Source of the DNA: Clostridia bacterium
Lineage (GTDB): Bacteria; Bacillota; Peptococcia; Peptococcales; BICA1-8
Direction: 5' to 3'
Length of the DNA: 55,154 nt
Assembly: GCA_030154225.1 (NCBI GenBank)
Contig: JASKKI010000007.1
Span: forward strand, 1-55,154
This document shows, in pieces, positions 35,644 through 44,544 of the stretch; position 1 is the first letter of the stretch; each line of letters starts with the position of its first letter. Under the pieces are notes generated by a model that worked only from the letters and a program-made list of their open reading frames with translations, was not told where the DNA came from and ran no database searches. The translations under genes and the position numbers were made by a program.

Positions 35644-35980
35644 ATGTTAGATACATATATAATTGAATTATCATTGAGACAATTTCTTATAATGATGTTG
35701 ATTATGAATATAATTGGTTTTTGTGCAATGGGTTTTGATAAGTCATTTGCCGCTCATGAAACTAGGAGTATAAGTGAAAAAACTTTATTGTTAATAGCTT
35801 TCTTGCCAAATATGTCATTTATTTCTTCTATTAATCTACAACATTTCCTCCTAGATTATAACTTTTCATTTATTTATTGCTTTTTACCTAATTAAAATTC
35901 TAAAGGCACAAGAAATCCTTCGAACAATTGCTAATGGAACTAACCCAATAACAGGAGAGCAGATAAAAAAATTGGTGTAA
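35644..35980 (+). pseudogene. Decayed DUF1294 membrane protein plus an unassigned tail
   Basis: The first 50 residues look like a DUF1294 protein: NIIGFCAMGFDKSFA and RSISEKTLLLIAFL match the N-I-x-x-F-x-x-M-G-x-D-K and R-I-x-E-x-x-L-L motifs. The G-G-x-x-G and R-H-K-T blocks that should follow are lost, and frames change near 35810. In a second frame LIKILKAQEILRTIANGTNP and ITGEQIKKLV reads to a stop at 35980; I do not recognise it. Confidence 0.6.
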
Positions 35981-36108
35981 ATGAATTTGCCAAATGAAAG
36001 TTTTTACCAAATAATTTTAGGGATAGATATCCTTGATATTCTCTTTGTAGGACGTGGATTGTCATAAATTGGATTTAAAACCTGTCCCTATGTCCTAAAA
36101 AATTCTAG

Positions 36109-36130
36109 GGGAGTTAGACACTCCCTTTTA
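36109..36130 (+). terminator. Small terminator-like hairpin
   Basis: GGGAGT-N5-ACTCCC followed by TTTTA, downstream of the DUF1294 remnant. Confidence 0.5.
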
Positions 36131-36159
36131 AGTTTAATAAGAAAGGCTGAATATTTTAA

Positions 36160-36417
36160 TTAAACCTGTAGGCTTGGTGTTTTAATATTTAGAACATTAA
36201 AGGTCTCCCTTTGGTCAGCATTTAAGGACATCATAGTTTCTGGAGGGCAGAGTATAATATCAGTTTCCGACACAATTGCTTTTTCTTCACCTATTTTAAT
36301 AGTACCTTTTCCAGAGACTATATAGAAAAAACATCTACAGGCACTTTATGCTCGGGAATTGAATTGGTAAACGACATAGAGCTACTAACAAAGTAATTGA
36401 CAGCTAAAAACTTTTGA
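36160..36417 (-). pseudogene. Cupin-domain protein remnant
   Basis: On the minus strand, QKFLAVNYFVSSSMSFTNSI, PEHKVPVDVF, and then, after a one-frame slip in a T run near 36328, VSGKGTIKIGEEKAIV and LCPPETMMSLNADQ read as a small cupin barrel ending at 36160. No start codon exists upstream because the 5' end merges with the promoter region of the TetR gene. A broken cupin of unknown function. Confidence 0.65.
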
Positions 36418-36428
36418 ATTAGTATAAT
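36397..36428 (+). promoter_or_regulatory. Candidate promoter of the TetR-RND operon
   Basis: TTGACA at 36397-36402 lies 17 bases before TAGTAT (36420-36425), and the consensus TATAAT at 36423-36428 lies 20 bases from it; one of the two serves as -10. The operator at 36429-36444 abuts it, so bound TetR would block initiation. Confidence 0.55.
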
Positions 36429-36444
36429 GAATGAGCACTCATTC
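36429..36444. promoter_or_regulatory. TetR operator 1 (palindrome)
   Basis: GAATGAGCACTCATTC is a perfect inverted repeat apart from its centre, next to the -10 box and 14 bases before the TetR start. It shares the ATGAG/CTCAT half-sites with operator 2 at 37041-37060. Confidence 0.78.
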
Positions 36445-36458
36445 AGGGGGTGGGAGAG

Positions 36459-37022
36459 ATGACAAAAAAAGACCAGATCAGGATAGCAGCAATAAAAGTA
36501 ATAGCTAAAGAAGGTTTTTTTAACGCAACTACTGATAAAATTGCAAAAGAAGCTAATGTTGCTGTTGGTACTTTATATAATTATTTTTCGAGTAAAGAAG
36601 ATATATTAGACTACATCTTCCAAATAGAATGTAAAAAAAGAATTAGTTATTATACTGAAATTAAAAATTCAAATAGAGAATGGTTTGCTAAAATAGAAGA
36701 AATACTAAGATTTCATTTTCAAGAAATGATAAAAGATCCCCATATTGCTAAAATTATTCTGGCAGAAAGAATCAATGCCAGTAGAAGCAAACTAATATCC
36801 CTTGATAGTTTTGCAAAATTACCAATGATTTTAGCTGATATTTTAGAAGAAGGCATTACTGAAGGCCAAATAAGACAGTGTGATGTCAAAATAATGTCCC
36901 TAATTATTTTTGGATTTATAGAATCAGTTATGGGTGAATTTATAATTAATAGAAGTGAACAGTTTTTACACAAAGCATTAAAAGAAATCTGTGATTTGTT
37001 AAAGAAAGGTTTAGCAAAATAA
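36459..37022 (+). CDS. TetR/AcrR-family transcriptional repressor
   Basis: A 187-residue regulator. The N-terminal helix-turn-helix is typical: AAIKVIAKEGFFNATTDKIA and EANVAVGTLYNYFSSKEDIL. The C-terminal ligand domain contains RFHFQEMIKDPHIAKIILAE. The ATG at 36459 follows GGGGGTGGGAGAG. It is flanked by two matching palindromes, one at its own promoter and one between it and the downstream efflux genes, so it very likely represses itself and the operon until a toxic compound binds. Confidence 0.93.
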   Translation: MTKKDQIRIAAIKVIAKEGFFNATTDKIAKEANVAVGTLYNYFSSKEDILDYIFQIECKKRISYYTEIKNSNREWFAKIEEILRFHFQEMIKDPHIAKIILAERINASRSKLISLDSFAKLPMILADILEEGITEGQIRQCDVKIMSLIIFGFIESVMGEFIINRSEQFLHKALKEICDLLKKGLAK

Positions 37023-37040
37023 ATTAATTTTTAACCATCA

Positions 37041-37060
37041 ATGAGTGACCGCTCACTCAT
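37041..37060. promoter_or_regulatory. TetR operator 2 (palindrome)
   Basis: ATGAGTGACCGCTCACTCAT is an eight-plus-eight inverted repeat around a four-base centre, located between the TetR gene and the Fe-S protein gene. Its half-sites match operator 1. Confidence 0.8.
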
Positions 37061-37080
37061 AAACCAAGGGGGAATAATCA

Positions 37081-37719
37081 TTGAAGAGTAATACCAGAAC
37101 TTTTGTAAGATTGTTTTTTTTGTTCTTAATTTTTATCCTATGGATAATGAACAAAATAGAAATTTGGCTAGTTTTTTTGTTAGCGGGATTATTAATAATT
37201 CCTTTTTTCGGGAGAATTTATTGCGGTTGGATTTGTCCCGTTTTTACAACTTTAGACATTTTTTCACCAATTTTAAAAAAGCCAGTATTACATAAGTTTA
37301 ATAATTTCGAGAATAGATTTCTAAAAGTAGTTATTTTTATAATATTCCTTTTAATGTTTATCCATATAAAGAGGCTTGATTTATCCATACCTTTTTTTAT
37401 TTTATTAATTCCCATAGGCCTCCTGATAACAGTTTTGTTTGGTTCAGCTCAATGGCATCGTATGTGTCCTTTTGGCACAATTTTTAGCCTACTTGGACGT
37501 TTCTCAACAAAAGGATATAATTTTATTTCTGACTACTGTTCCAAATGTGGTTTGTGTGCAAAAAAATGTGAAAACAACTGTCTTGTTTTCAGAGAGGGAA
37601 AAACTCTCTATATTGAAAGAAAACACTGTTTGGTTTGTGGTAAATGCAAAGAAGCTTGTCCACAGGATAACATTTCTTTTGTAAAACTTTACAGTAACCT
37701 TAGTAAAAAACAAGATTAA
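37081..37719 (+). CDS. Membrane-bound 4Fe-4S protein, NapH/NosR/YccM-like
   Basis: A 212-residue protein with about four transmembrane helices, two inter-helix C-x3-C-P motifs (CGWICPVF near residue 50; RMCPFGTIF near 125), and a C-terminal pair of ferredoxin motifs (CSKCGLCAKKCENNC and CLVCGKCKEACP). This is the layout of NapH/NosR/RdxA-type membrane electron carriers. It sits 15 bases before the RND adaptor gene in a TetR-controlled efflux operon, where a redox protein is not expected. TTG start with GGGGG upstream. Confidence 0.87.
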   Translation: MKSNTRTFVRLFFLFLIFILWIMNKIEIWLVFLLAGLLIIPFFGRIYCGWICPVFTTLDIFSPILKKPVLHKFNNFENRFLKVVIFIIFLLMFIHIKRLDLSIPFFILLIPIGLLITVLFGSAQWHRMCPFGTIFSLLGRFSTKGYNFISDYCSKCGLCAKKCENNCLVFREGKTLYIERKHCLVCGKCKEACPQDNISFVKLYSNLSKKQD

Positions 37720-37733
37720 GGGGGAGCAGCACT

Positions 37734-38819
37734 GTGAAAAAGAGATACTTTTTTATAGGGCTTATTGTAATATTAGGAGTGCTTGTCTTACTCTCCTTAA
37801 ATAGCTTATTGAGAGCAGATGTGCCTAAAAAAGAAACATTAGGTATCCCAGTAGAGATAGGAAAAGTTACTACAGGAAGTATAAAAGACAAGAATAATTA
37901 TATTGGGACGATAAAAAGCAAAAATCAAGTTTTCCTTGCCTTTAAGCAGTCGGGAATTATTACCAAGTTGTATGCTAAAGAAGGTGATAGTTTTAGGAAG
38001 GGTGATCTTTTAATCCAACTAGATGCAGATGAGTTATTAATAAAGAAAGAGTTATTGCAGCAAAAAATGAAAAATGCTGAGCTTAATGCAGAGTATCTTA
38101 AAGATTTACTAGATAAAAATACAGTACTGTATGAAGCAGGTGCTATAACTAAGCAGCAAGTAGAAGATTTAACCTTAAAATATGAAATAGCTAATAACAC
38201 CATTAAGGAAGCAGCTATTAGTATTAAAGAGATAGATTTAATGTTATTTCGATCCCATATTTATGCTCCTTATGATGGTGTGGTTAGAAAGGTACTGAAA
38301 AAGGAAGGGGAATTTATTCAACCAGGCCAGCCTATCCTACAAGTTTCGGAAAAAGATGACTTAATTGCAGAAATAGCGGTTATTGAAAAGGACTTGCAGG
38401 AAATAAAGATTGGCAATAAAGCACTAATCTACTTTGGTAATGGTGAAGTAATTCAATCACAGGTCACAGATATTGCTAATATTCTTAATCCTCAGACAAA
38501 GACAGCAAATATTGAAATACCTGTTGCTTCTAAAAATACTTTATTACCAAATATGAGTGTAAAAGTATCTATTATTAAGAAGGAAAAAGCAAATGCCATT
38601 CTAATACCAGCTAATGTAGTATTATATAAAGATCAAAAACCATATGTATACTGTTATGAAAATGGTACTGCTCACCAAAAAGAAGTTGAATTAGGAATTA
38701 GTGATGGCAATATGGTTGAAGTTATAAGGGGCTTAAAGCTTACTGACAAGATAATTGTTTCTAACTTACAGGAACTAACTAATAATTCCAAGGTCCTTAT
38801 CTATAAAGGGGTTGAATAA
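37734..38819 (+). CDS. RND efflux periplasmic-adaptor (HlyD/MFP) subunit
   Basis: A 361-residue membrane fusion protein. One N-terminal transmembrane anchor (FFIGLIVILGVLVLLSLNSL), a biotinyl-lipoyl-like hairpin (SGIITKLYAKEGDSFRKGDL), a coiled coil of about 70 residues, then the beta-barrel part (SHIYAPYDGVVRKVLKKEGE). It links the RND pump to the cell exterior. In a Gram-positive lineage there is no outer membrane channel, so it probably works as a cell-wall-facing adaptor. GTG start after GGGGGAGCAGCAC; nearly abuts the RND gene. Confidence 0.92.
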   Translation: MKKRYFFIGLIVILGVLVLLSLNSLLRADVPKKETLGIPVEIGKVTTGSIKDKNNYIGTIKSKNQVFLAFKQSGIITKLYAKEGDSFRKGDLLIQLDADELLIKKELLQQKMKNAELNAEYLKDLLDKNTVLYEAGAITKQQVEDLTLKYEIANNTIKEAAISIKEIDLMLFRSHIYAPYDGVVRKVLKKEGEFIQPGQPILQVSEKDDLIAEIAVIEKDLQEIKIGNKALIYFGNGEVIQSQVTDIANILNPQTKTANIEIPVASKNTLLPNMSVKVSIIKKEKANAILIPANVVLYKDQKPYVYCYENGTAHQKEVELGISDGNMVEVIRGLKLTDKIIVSNLQELTNNSKVLIYKGVE

Positions 38820-38820
38820 A

Positions 38821-41800
38821 TTGAACTGGGCCGAATTTTCTATTAGAAATAAATATACTATTTTCGCATTGATTATTGGTATAATTTTATTTGGTTTTTT
38901 TTCTAAAACAACCCTTAAAGAGCAATTGATGCCTGACACATCACCACCCTTAGTAAATATTATTACTAATTACCCAGGAGCTTCAGCCCAAGAGGTTGCG
39001 GAAAATGTTAGTGAGATATTAGAGGAAGAAATATCTCTGGTGAGCGGTGTAAAGAAAGTTAAATCAACTTCCCAAAATGACCTATCAATTGTCAAAGTGG
39101 AATTTCATTACGGTGTTAATGAAGATCAAGCAGCCCTTGATGTAGAGAATGCTATAAATAGAATTACTTATATGCTTCCTTCACAGGCACAGAGGCCTCA
39201 GGTTCTCAAGTTTAATACCTCGGACAAACCTATATTAACTATTGCTCTAAAAAGTAACGACTTATCATTAGAAGAGATAAGATTTATAGCTGATAATAAA
39301 TTGAAAAATGAACTGCAGTTATTAGCAAATGTGGCAGCCGTAGATGTTTTTGGAGGGCATAAGGAGCAAATAAATATTTCTTTAAAGAATGATGTCATTA
39401 AAACGTATAACCTTACCCCTGAAAAAATACTAAACGCTTTAAAACTTAATAACTTTGCTCGTTCTGCTGGTAGGATCACTGAAGGTAACAAAGAGTTTTT
39501 AATACGGATTGATGAAAAATTTCAAAACATCGAGGAAATAAAAAACCTGATTGTTTTTTCTCACAACAATCAAACCTTGTATTTAAAAGATATCGCTGAT
39601 ATTAAAAAAGGGGAATGTGAACAAAGAAGTTTATTTAGAGTAAATGGAAAACAGGCAATTTCTTTACAGATTATAAAAAAGGATAGTGCAAACACTGTGG
39701 ATACAGTGGAACAGGTCTTAGAAAAACTGGATGAATTAAAGGGAAAGTATGAAAATATTGATTTTATTATTGTAAGTAATGATGCCGTCTTTACTAATCA
39801 AGTTGTTAGTAATATGACCAGCAGTATCTTGACCGCCATTATATTAACGGCATTAATAATATTACTATTTATCGTAAGTCTAAGTGAATCTTTAATAGTT
39901 GCTTTGTCAATGCCTTTATCTTTTTTAAGTTCGTTAAGCCTAATGAAAATCTTTAATTTGCGATTAGACTTAATAACACTATCAGCCCTTATTGTAAGTA
40001 TCGGCTTTGTGGTGGATAACTCCATTGTCGTAGTGGAAAGCATTATGAGACATCATAAAGAATTAGGGAAAAGTATTAAAGATGCAGCTGTTGATGGCAC
40101 AAGAGAAATTATCCTTGCTGTATTAGCGGGTACGTGTACTACAATTATTGTTTTAATACCATTAATATTTTTAGAAGGGTTTATTGGTAAGGTATTTGGT
40201 CCATTATCAAAGACTTTGATATTCACCCTGTCATCTTCCCTTTTTGTTTCTTTAACTATAATCCCTCTACTAGTCTCATTGGACATTAAGATAGCCTTTA
40301 TATCAAATATAGAAAAAGTGTTAAAAAGACTAATTGCGCCCTTTAACTTCGTTATGGGTAAAATTCTTGTTTTTTATATAAGCACTCTAAAAAAAGCCCT
40401 AACCAGGAAGAAAACAGTTTTATTAGTAAGCTTACTTTCCTTAGTAATAAGTGGCTTAGCCTTACGCACTATCGGGATGGAGCTTTTCCCAAAACTGGAT
40501 ACCGGGGCCTTGACAATTTCTGTTGAGGTACAACCAGGTTCAAATATAACGGAAACTAACCAAATAGTAAAAAGTATCGAGAGCATTTTAGAAAAAGAAG
40601 ATGAAGTTGTCAATTATAGTGCACAAATAGGCTATGAAGCAGGCGGACATTTTCTTGGTGAGATGGGTGCTTTAGGTGTAAATCAGGCATACTTTACCGT
40701 GGAGATTTCTTCTCGCAAGGAACGGGAAGAGACTATTTGGCAGATTCAGGATAGAATTATAAACTCAATTAATGTAATACCCGGTATTAATTCTTTTGTG
40801 GTAAAAGATGTGGGTAGTGCTGCTGTTGCTACATCCCAAGCCCCTATTGATGTGAGAATCAGTGGTCCTGATAAGGAACTGCTGAATTATTTAGCTGATG
40901 ATTTGGTTACAGAAATAAATAGTATCCCTGGGGTAGTAAACCTTTATAAAGGCTGGGAAATCAACACCCCTGAGTTAAGAATTATTTTAGATAAACATAG
41001 ACTGGCTGAGTTAAGCCTAAGTTCTCAAATGGTTACCAATCAAATTTTTACCAATATTCAGGGTATTAATGTGGGAGGAGTAGAACAAGGGGGGAATGTT
41101 AAGAGCTTAGCAATTAATGTAAGATATACAGAAAGGGATAGGGATACTGTAGAGGATTTATTGGATCAAGTAATTGTATCTCCTTTAGGTGTGAAAGTTC
41201 CTTTGAGTGAAATTGCTGAAATAAGCTATGAAAAGAGTTCAAATATTATTACCAGAGAGAACCTACAGTATACTATTGATATTTATGGTTATACCCATGA
41301 TAGAGCCTTTAGTCATGTAATTAGTGATATAGAAAAATTTATTAATCAAAAGCAGTTTCCGACAGGTTACAGTGTGGCCATTACTGGGGAGCAGTCAGAG
41401 CTGAAGACATCCCTGAGGGATCTAGCCTTTTCCTTAATACTTGCCATTATTCTAGTTTATTTGCTTTTGGTCGCTCAATTTAATTCATTCTTACATCCTC
41501 TCACAATTATGGCAGCAGTGCCCTTGGTATTAATTGGGGTAGCGGGTGCATTACTTATAACTAATAAATATGTCTCAATGCCCGTTATTTTAGGACTAAT
41601 ACTCCTTGCTGGTACTGTTGTTAATAACTCAATTTTACTATTGGATTACATTCTAAATGAGCGAAAAAAAGGTAACAATGGCCAAGAGGGAATATTAAAT
41701 TCTATTAAAATGAGGTTTAGACCTATCATGATGACTGCTCTATCAGATATAGCTGGAATGCTTCCTTTAGCTTTGGAATTAGCTTTGGGTTCTGAAAGGT

Positions 41801-41910
41801 TTTCACCCTTGGCTATTGCAGTAATTGGCGGGATATTAACGGCTACATTCTTAACTCTAATCGTGGTCCCGGTGCTATATTCAATGATTGAAGAAGTATT
41901 TTATTACTAG
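38821..41910 (+). CDS. RND-family efflux transporter (AcrB/CusA type)
   Basis: A 1029-residue proton-driven pump. Twelve transmembrane helices arranged 1+5 twice with two large exterior loops. The conserved DTSPPLVNIITNYPGASAQE and, within helix 4, IVSIGFVVDNSIVVVE with paired acidic residues of the proton relay; the second half shows LLAGTVVNNSILLLDYI and MMTALSDIAGMLPLAL. HAE1-type (drug) is more likely than CusA (metal). I use TTG 38821 nine bases after AAAGGGG; the upstream TTG 38812 abuts that site. Confidence 0.94.
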   Translation: MNWAEFSIRNKYTIFALIIGIILFGFFSKTTLKEQLMPDTSPPLVNIITNYPGASAQEVAENVSEILEEEISLVSGVKKVKSTSQNDLSIVKVEFHYGVNEDQAALDVENAINRITYMLPSQAQRPQVLKFNTSDKPILTIALKSNDLSLEEIRFIADNKLKNELQLLANVAAVDVFGGHKEQINISLKNDVIKTYNLTPEKILNALKLNNFARSAGRITEGNKEFLIRIDEKFQNIEEIKNLIVFSHNNQTLYLKDIADIKKGECEQRSLFRVNGKQAISLQIIKKDSANTVDTVEQVLEKLDELKGKYENIDFIIVSNDAVFTNQVVSNMTSSILTAIILTALIILLFIVSLSESLIVALSMPLSFLSSLSLMKIFNLRLDLITLSALIVSIGFVVDNSIVVVESIMRHHKELGKSIKDAAVDGTREIILAVLAGTCTTIIVLIPLIFLEGFIGKVFGPLSKTLIFTLSSSLFVSLTIIPLLVSLDIKIAFISNIEKVLKRLIAPFNFVMGKILVFYISTLKKALTRKKTVLLVSLLSLVISGLALRTIGMELFPKLDTGALTISVEVQPGSNITETNQIVKSIESILEKEDEVVNYSAQIGYEAGGHFLGEMGALGVNQAYFTVEISSRKEREETIWQIQDRIINSINVIPGINSFVVKDVGSAAVATSQAPIDVRISGPDKELLNYLADDLVTEINSIPGVVNLYKGWEINTPELRIILDKHRLAELSLSSQMVTNQIFTNIQGINVGGVEQGGNVKSLAINVRYTERDRDTVEDLLDQVIVSPLGVKVPLSEIAEISYEKSSNIITRENLQYTIDIYGYTHDRAFSHVISDIEKFINQKQFPTGYSVAITGEQSELKTSLRDLAFSLILAIILVYLLLVAQFNSFLHPLTIMAAVPLVLIGVAGALLITNKYVSMPVILGLILLAGTVVNNSILLLDYILNERKKGNNGQEGILNSIKMRFRPIMMTALSDIAGMLPLALELALGSERFSPLAIAVIGGILTATFLTLIVVPVLYSMIEEVFYY

Positions 41911-41987
41911 CTAATCTATTTTATTTTATTTTTATTGGCTTTCTTAAACAGCAATCAAATATGATTATTAATGGAAAGTAACGTTTA

Positions 41988-42022
41988 AAGCTCCCCTTTA
42001 CTTTTTAGGTAAAGGGGAGCTT
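41988..42022 (+). terminator. Hairpin terminator of the RND operon
   Basis: AAGCTCCCCTTTAC and GTAAAGGGGAGCTT form a perfect 14-bp stem with a seven-base loop. The trailing T tract is short (TTAGCTT), so efficiency is uncertain. Confidence 0.7.
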
Positions 42023-42153
42023 AGCTTAAAAATGATATTGAGCCTAAAATAATCACTTTGTTTGAGTGGCATCAAATATATTCTACTTAACTGAACCCCA
42101 TTAAAGAGAAAATAAAAAGGAATTTTAGCCAACAAATAGAAGAAAATTAATAT

Positions 42154-42258
42154 TTGAAATCTTCGACATTTTTACAATATATTATTGGTAACGGCTTTGT
42201 GATAGGAATGCTTTTAAGTATCTTTCTGGAACATCTTTTTATCCCTAAAATACCATAA
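42154..42258 (+). CDS. Possible 34-residue membrane peptide or remnant
   Basis: An open frame from TTG 42154 encodes a single hydrophobic stretch (FLQYIIGNGFVIGMLLSIFL) ending HLFIPKIP. Ribosome binding sequence is weak (AGAAGAAA, ten bases upstream). It may be a genuine small membrane protein or a leftover of a larger gene; nothing decisive is visible. Confidence 0.25.
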   Translation: MKSSTFLQYIIGNGFVIGMLLSIFLEHLFIPKIP

Positions 42259-42295
42259 TAGGTTCAATATAAACTTGAAAAATGGAGTGAGATAA

Positions 42296-42973
42296 ATGGC
42301 AGGAATTCTTAAAAACGATTGGGCAGAGTTTCTTAATGGAGAATTTGAAAAAGAATATTATTTACAACTGCGACAGTTTTTGATAAAAGAATACCAGAGT
42401 AGAACAATTTATCCTGATAAGTATGATATTTTTAATGCCCTGCATTTTACTGCTTATAAAGATACAAAGGTTGTTATTTTAGGGCAGGACCCTTATCACG
42501 GACCTGGACAGGCACATGGTTTAAGCTTTTCTGTAAATCCTGGTATAGATCCGCCTCCTTCCCTCCAGAACATTTTTAAGGAGCTGCAAAATGACCTAGG
42601 TTGTTTTATACCCAATAACGGATATCTTACTGAATGGGCCCTGCAGGGTGTACTTCTTTTAAATGCAGTATTAACAGTTCGAAAGGGTGTGCCTAACTCC
42701 CATAGGGGTAAGGGTTGGGAAATATTTACCGATAAAGTGATTAGTACTCTAAATGAAAGGGAAAAGCCGGTGGTATTTATCCTCTGGGGGAAGAATGCTC
42801 AGGATAAGCGGAAGCTTATAAATTCCAAGCAGCATTTTATCATTGAATCACCCCATCCCAGTCCCTTTTCCGCCCACAGGGGCTTTTTCGGAAGCAGGCC
42901 TTTTTCCAGAGCAAACGAATTTTTAAAAAATATTGGAATTAAGGAGATAAACTGGCAGATCCCTAATATCTAA
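42296..42973 (+). CDS. ung: Uracil-DNA glycosylase, family 1
   Basis: A 225-residue base-excision repair enzyme that removes uracil from DNA. The water-activating motif [18 protein letters not shown] carries the catalytic Asp near residue 65, and the DNA-intercalation loop [20 protein letters not shown] carries the catalytic His near 188. Full length for the family. The ATG follows GGAGTGAGATAA. It stands between two remnants, and its 3' side is directly followed by a piece of an SNF2 helicase. Confidence 0.96.
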   Translation: MAGILKNDWAEFLNGEFEKEYYLQLRQFLIKEYQSRTIYPDKYDIFNALHFTAYKDTKVVILGQDPYHGPGQAHGLSFSVNPGIDPPPSLQNIFKELQNDLGCFIPNNGYLTEWALQGVLLLNAVLTVRKGVPNSHRGKGWEIFTDKVISTLNEREKPVVFILWGKNAQDKRKLINSKQHFIIESPHPSPFSAHRGFFGSRPFSRANEFLKNIGIKEINWQIPNI

Positions 42974-42983
42974 TAAAACTAGT

Positions 42984-43101
42984 GAGGAAAAAATATATGA
43001 TCTTCAGGAGAAGAAAAAGAATTAGCTGATAAATTGATAGAGCCGGGTAAAGATTTTCTAAAGACAAATTTAACCAGGAAGAGCTTTATCACTTATTATA
43101 A
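42984..43101 (+). pseudogene. C-terminal remnant of a second SNF2 helicase
   Basis: Three short frames, EEKIYDLQEKKK, KELADKLIEPGKDFLKTNL, and QEELYHLL, reproduce the last 40 residues of the intact helicase ending at 34363 (EEKIYELQQKKKELIDQVI, KPGEDVLSVL). Two frameshifts separate them. The rest of the gene is missing, replaced by ung. Confidence 0.8.
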
Positions 43102-43134
43102 TTAAGTCAATAGCCAGTGATGAGGAGGTCTATT

Positions 43135-43335
43135 ATGATCAAATCAAGAAAAGAACAGGTTACTCTGGAAGAGTGGGGCCGTTTATATGAAGCGGCAGTT
43201 GAATTTAAAAAAAATAAGTGCTGGGAATGGATGTATGACACTGATATTTTCGGTATTCAAATTAAATACATATCTTATAACTCAAACCCCCTGGAAAATA
43301 CGTTCAAACAAGCATCAACAGCATCTTTATCATAA
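43135..43335 (+). pseudogene. Truncated hypothetical protein
   Basis: A strong GAGGAGG and ATG at 43135 open MIKSRKEQVTLEEWGRLYEA, then CWEWMYDTDIFGIQ. The W-x-W-M-Y-D-x-D-I-F-G pattern recalls the N-terminus of a longer family of uncharacterised (DUF7309-like) proteins in Firmicutes; the remainder, from about residue 45, no longer matches and the frame ends at 43335 inside the convergent HD-GYP gene. I judge it a 5' fragment cut off by rearrangement. Confidence 0.5.
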
Positions 43336-44285
43336 AGAATACCCTTATTTGCTTTTAATTCTTCTAAAGCCTTATCCTTACCCAGCGCCTGCCTGTAAGG
43401 CCGATGAGAACTCATTGCTTCCACTACATCAGCAACACTTAAGATTTTTGCTTCTAAAATTATTTCATTTTCCTGTAAACCGTAGGGATAACCAGAACCA
43501 TTAATTCTTTCATGATGTTGTAATACTATTTGGCTGACAGGCCAAGGAAAATCTATTTCTTTAAGGATTTCATATCCTACGAAAGGATGTTCTTTTATAA
43601 TATTAAATTCGTGTGAACTAATTTTACCGGGTTTACTTAGTATCTCTATAGGTACGGCAATTTTCCCGATATCATGAATGAGGCTGGCGACTTGAATACC
43701 CTTAATTTTATTGGGACAGAGCTGCAGTTCTTTGGCCATTTCAACGGCCAGCTTGCTAACTCTCTGCTGGTGACCTGCTGTATAGGGGTCCCTTTTGTCT
43801 ATTATTCTTGTTAACGTTTTTATAATTGCGTCTGTTATCTTTTGTAATTTAAGAAGGCTTTCTTCCATATTCCGTTCAGCTTCTATTCTGTCTGTAATAT
43901 CCCGTACCATGTGAAAATAAGCTATTTTACCATCCAGTGTTTTTAATTCTGTAGGATAAATAGCAGAAGAAAACCACTTACCATAACTTGTGTCATAATA
44001 TTCTCTTTCTATCCCTTTCCCTTTTTCCACTGCTTCTTCCAGGGGGCATTCGGGTATGGCACACTCCGAATTATGAATAACTCTGGGACAAAACCCTCCA
44101 ATTATTTCTTCCGGATCAATTCCGAGGGTGCTTTTTACTGCTTTGTTTGCAATTAAGATTTTGTGGTCAGGGTCAACTAAAATCACGTAGAAAGGTAAAG
44201 AATCCACAATTTTTTGTATGGTTATACTTGAATTTTTATCTATTCTCTGTGTAGTATTTTCTACCAGATGTTCTTTTCCCCCCAT
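43275..44285 (-). CDS. PAS domain / HD-GYP cyclic-di-GMP phosphodiesterase
   Basis: A 336-residue signalling protein. Residues about 20-140 form a PAS sensor (IVDSLPFYVILVDPDHKILI; C-x5-C-type cysteines in HNSECAIPECP may bind a ligand or metal), and 145-336 an HD-GYP domain: GHQQRVSKLAVEMAKEL, LIHDIGKIAVP with the HD pair, HHERINGSGYPYGL with the GYP motif, and SVADVVEAMSSHRPYR. All catalytic motifs are present, so it should hydrolyse cyclic di-GMP. The start at 44285 follows GGAGG; the upstream ATG at 44333 gives 16 more residues without support. The 3' end overlaps a truncated gene on the other strand. Confidence 0.9.
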   Translation of the reverse strand: MGGKEHLVENTTQRIDKNSSITIQKIVDSLPFYVILVDPDHKILIANKAVKSTLGIDPEEIIGGFCPRVIHNSECAIPECPLEEAVEKGKGIEREYYDTSYGKWFSSAIYPTELKTLDGKIAYFHMVRDITDRIEAERNMEESLLKLQKITDAIIKTLTRIIDKRDPYTAGHQQRVSKLAVEMAKELQLCPNKIKGIQVASLIHDIGKIAVPIEILSKPGKISSHEFNIIKEHPFVGYEILKEIDFPWPVSQIVLQHHERINGSGYPYGLQENEIILEAKILSVADVVEAMSSHRPYRQALGKDKALEELKANKGILYDKDAVDACLNVFSRGFEL

Positions 44286-44544
44286 TATTAACCTCCAGTA
44301 AAAAGCTGTTAAATTATTTTTCATTTTTCCCATCTATTTCGACAAATATGGATAAATACCTTTTAGGAAATGCCATGATTTTCTTATTCATTTTTTTATG
44401 AAAAGATGAAAAAATAAGTATGATTTATTACCTAGTAATTAAAATGGTCAACTAATTTTAAATAATTAAATTCATTTTATCTCTTGATGAATAGTATTAA
44501 AGTGTAGTAATATCTTACTATATTTAAAAATTGTTATAAAACAC

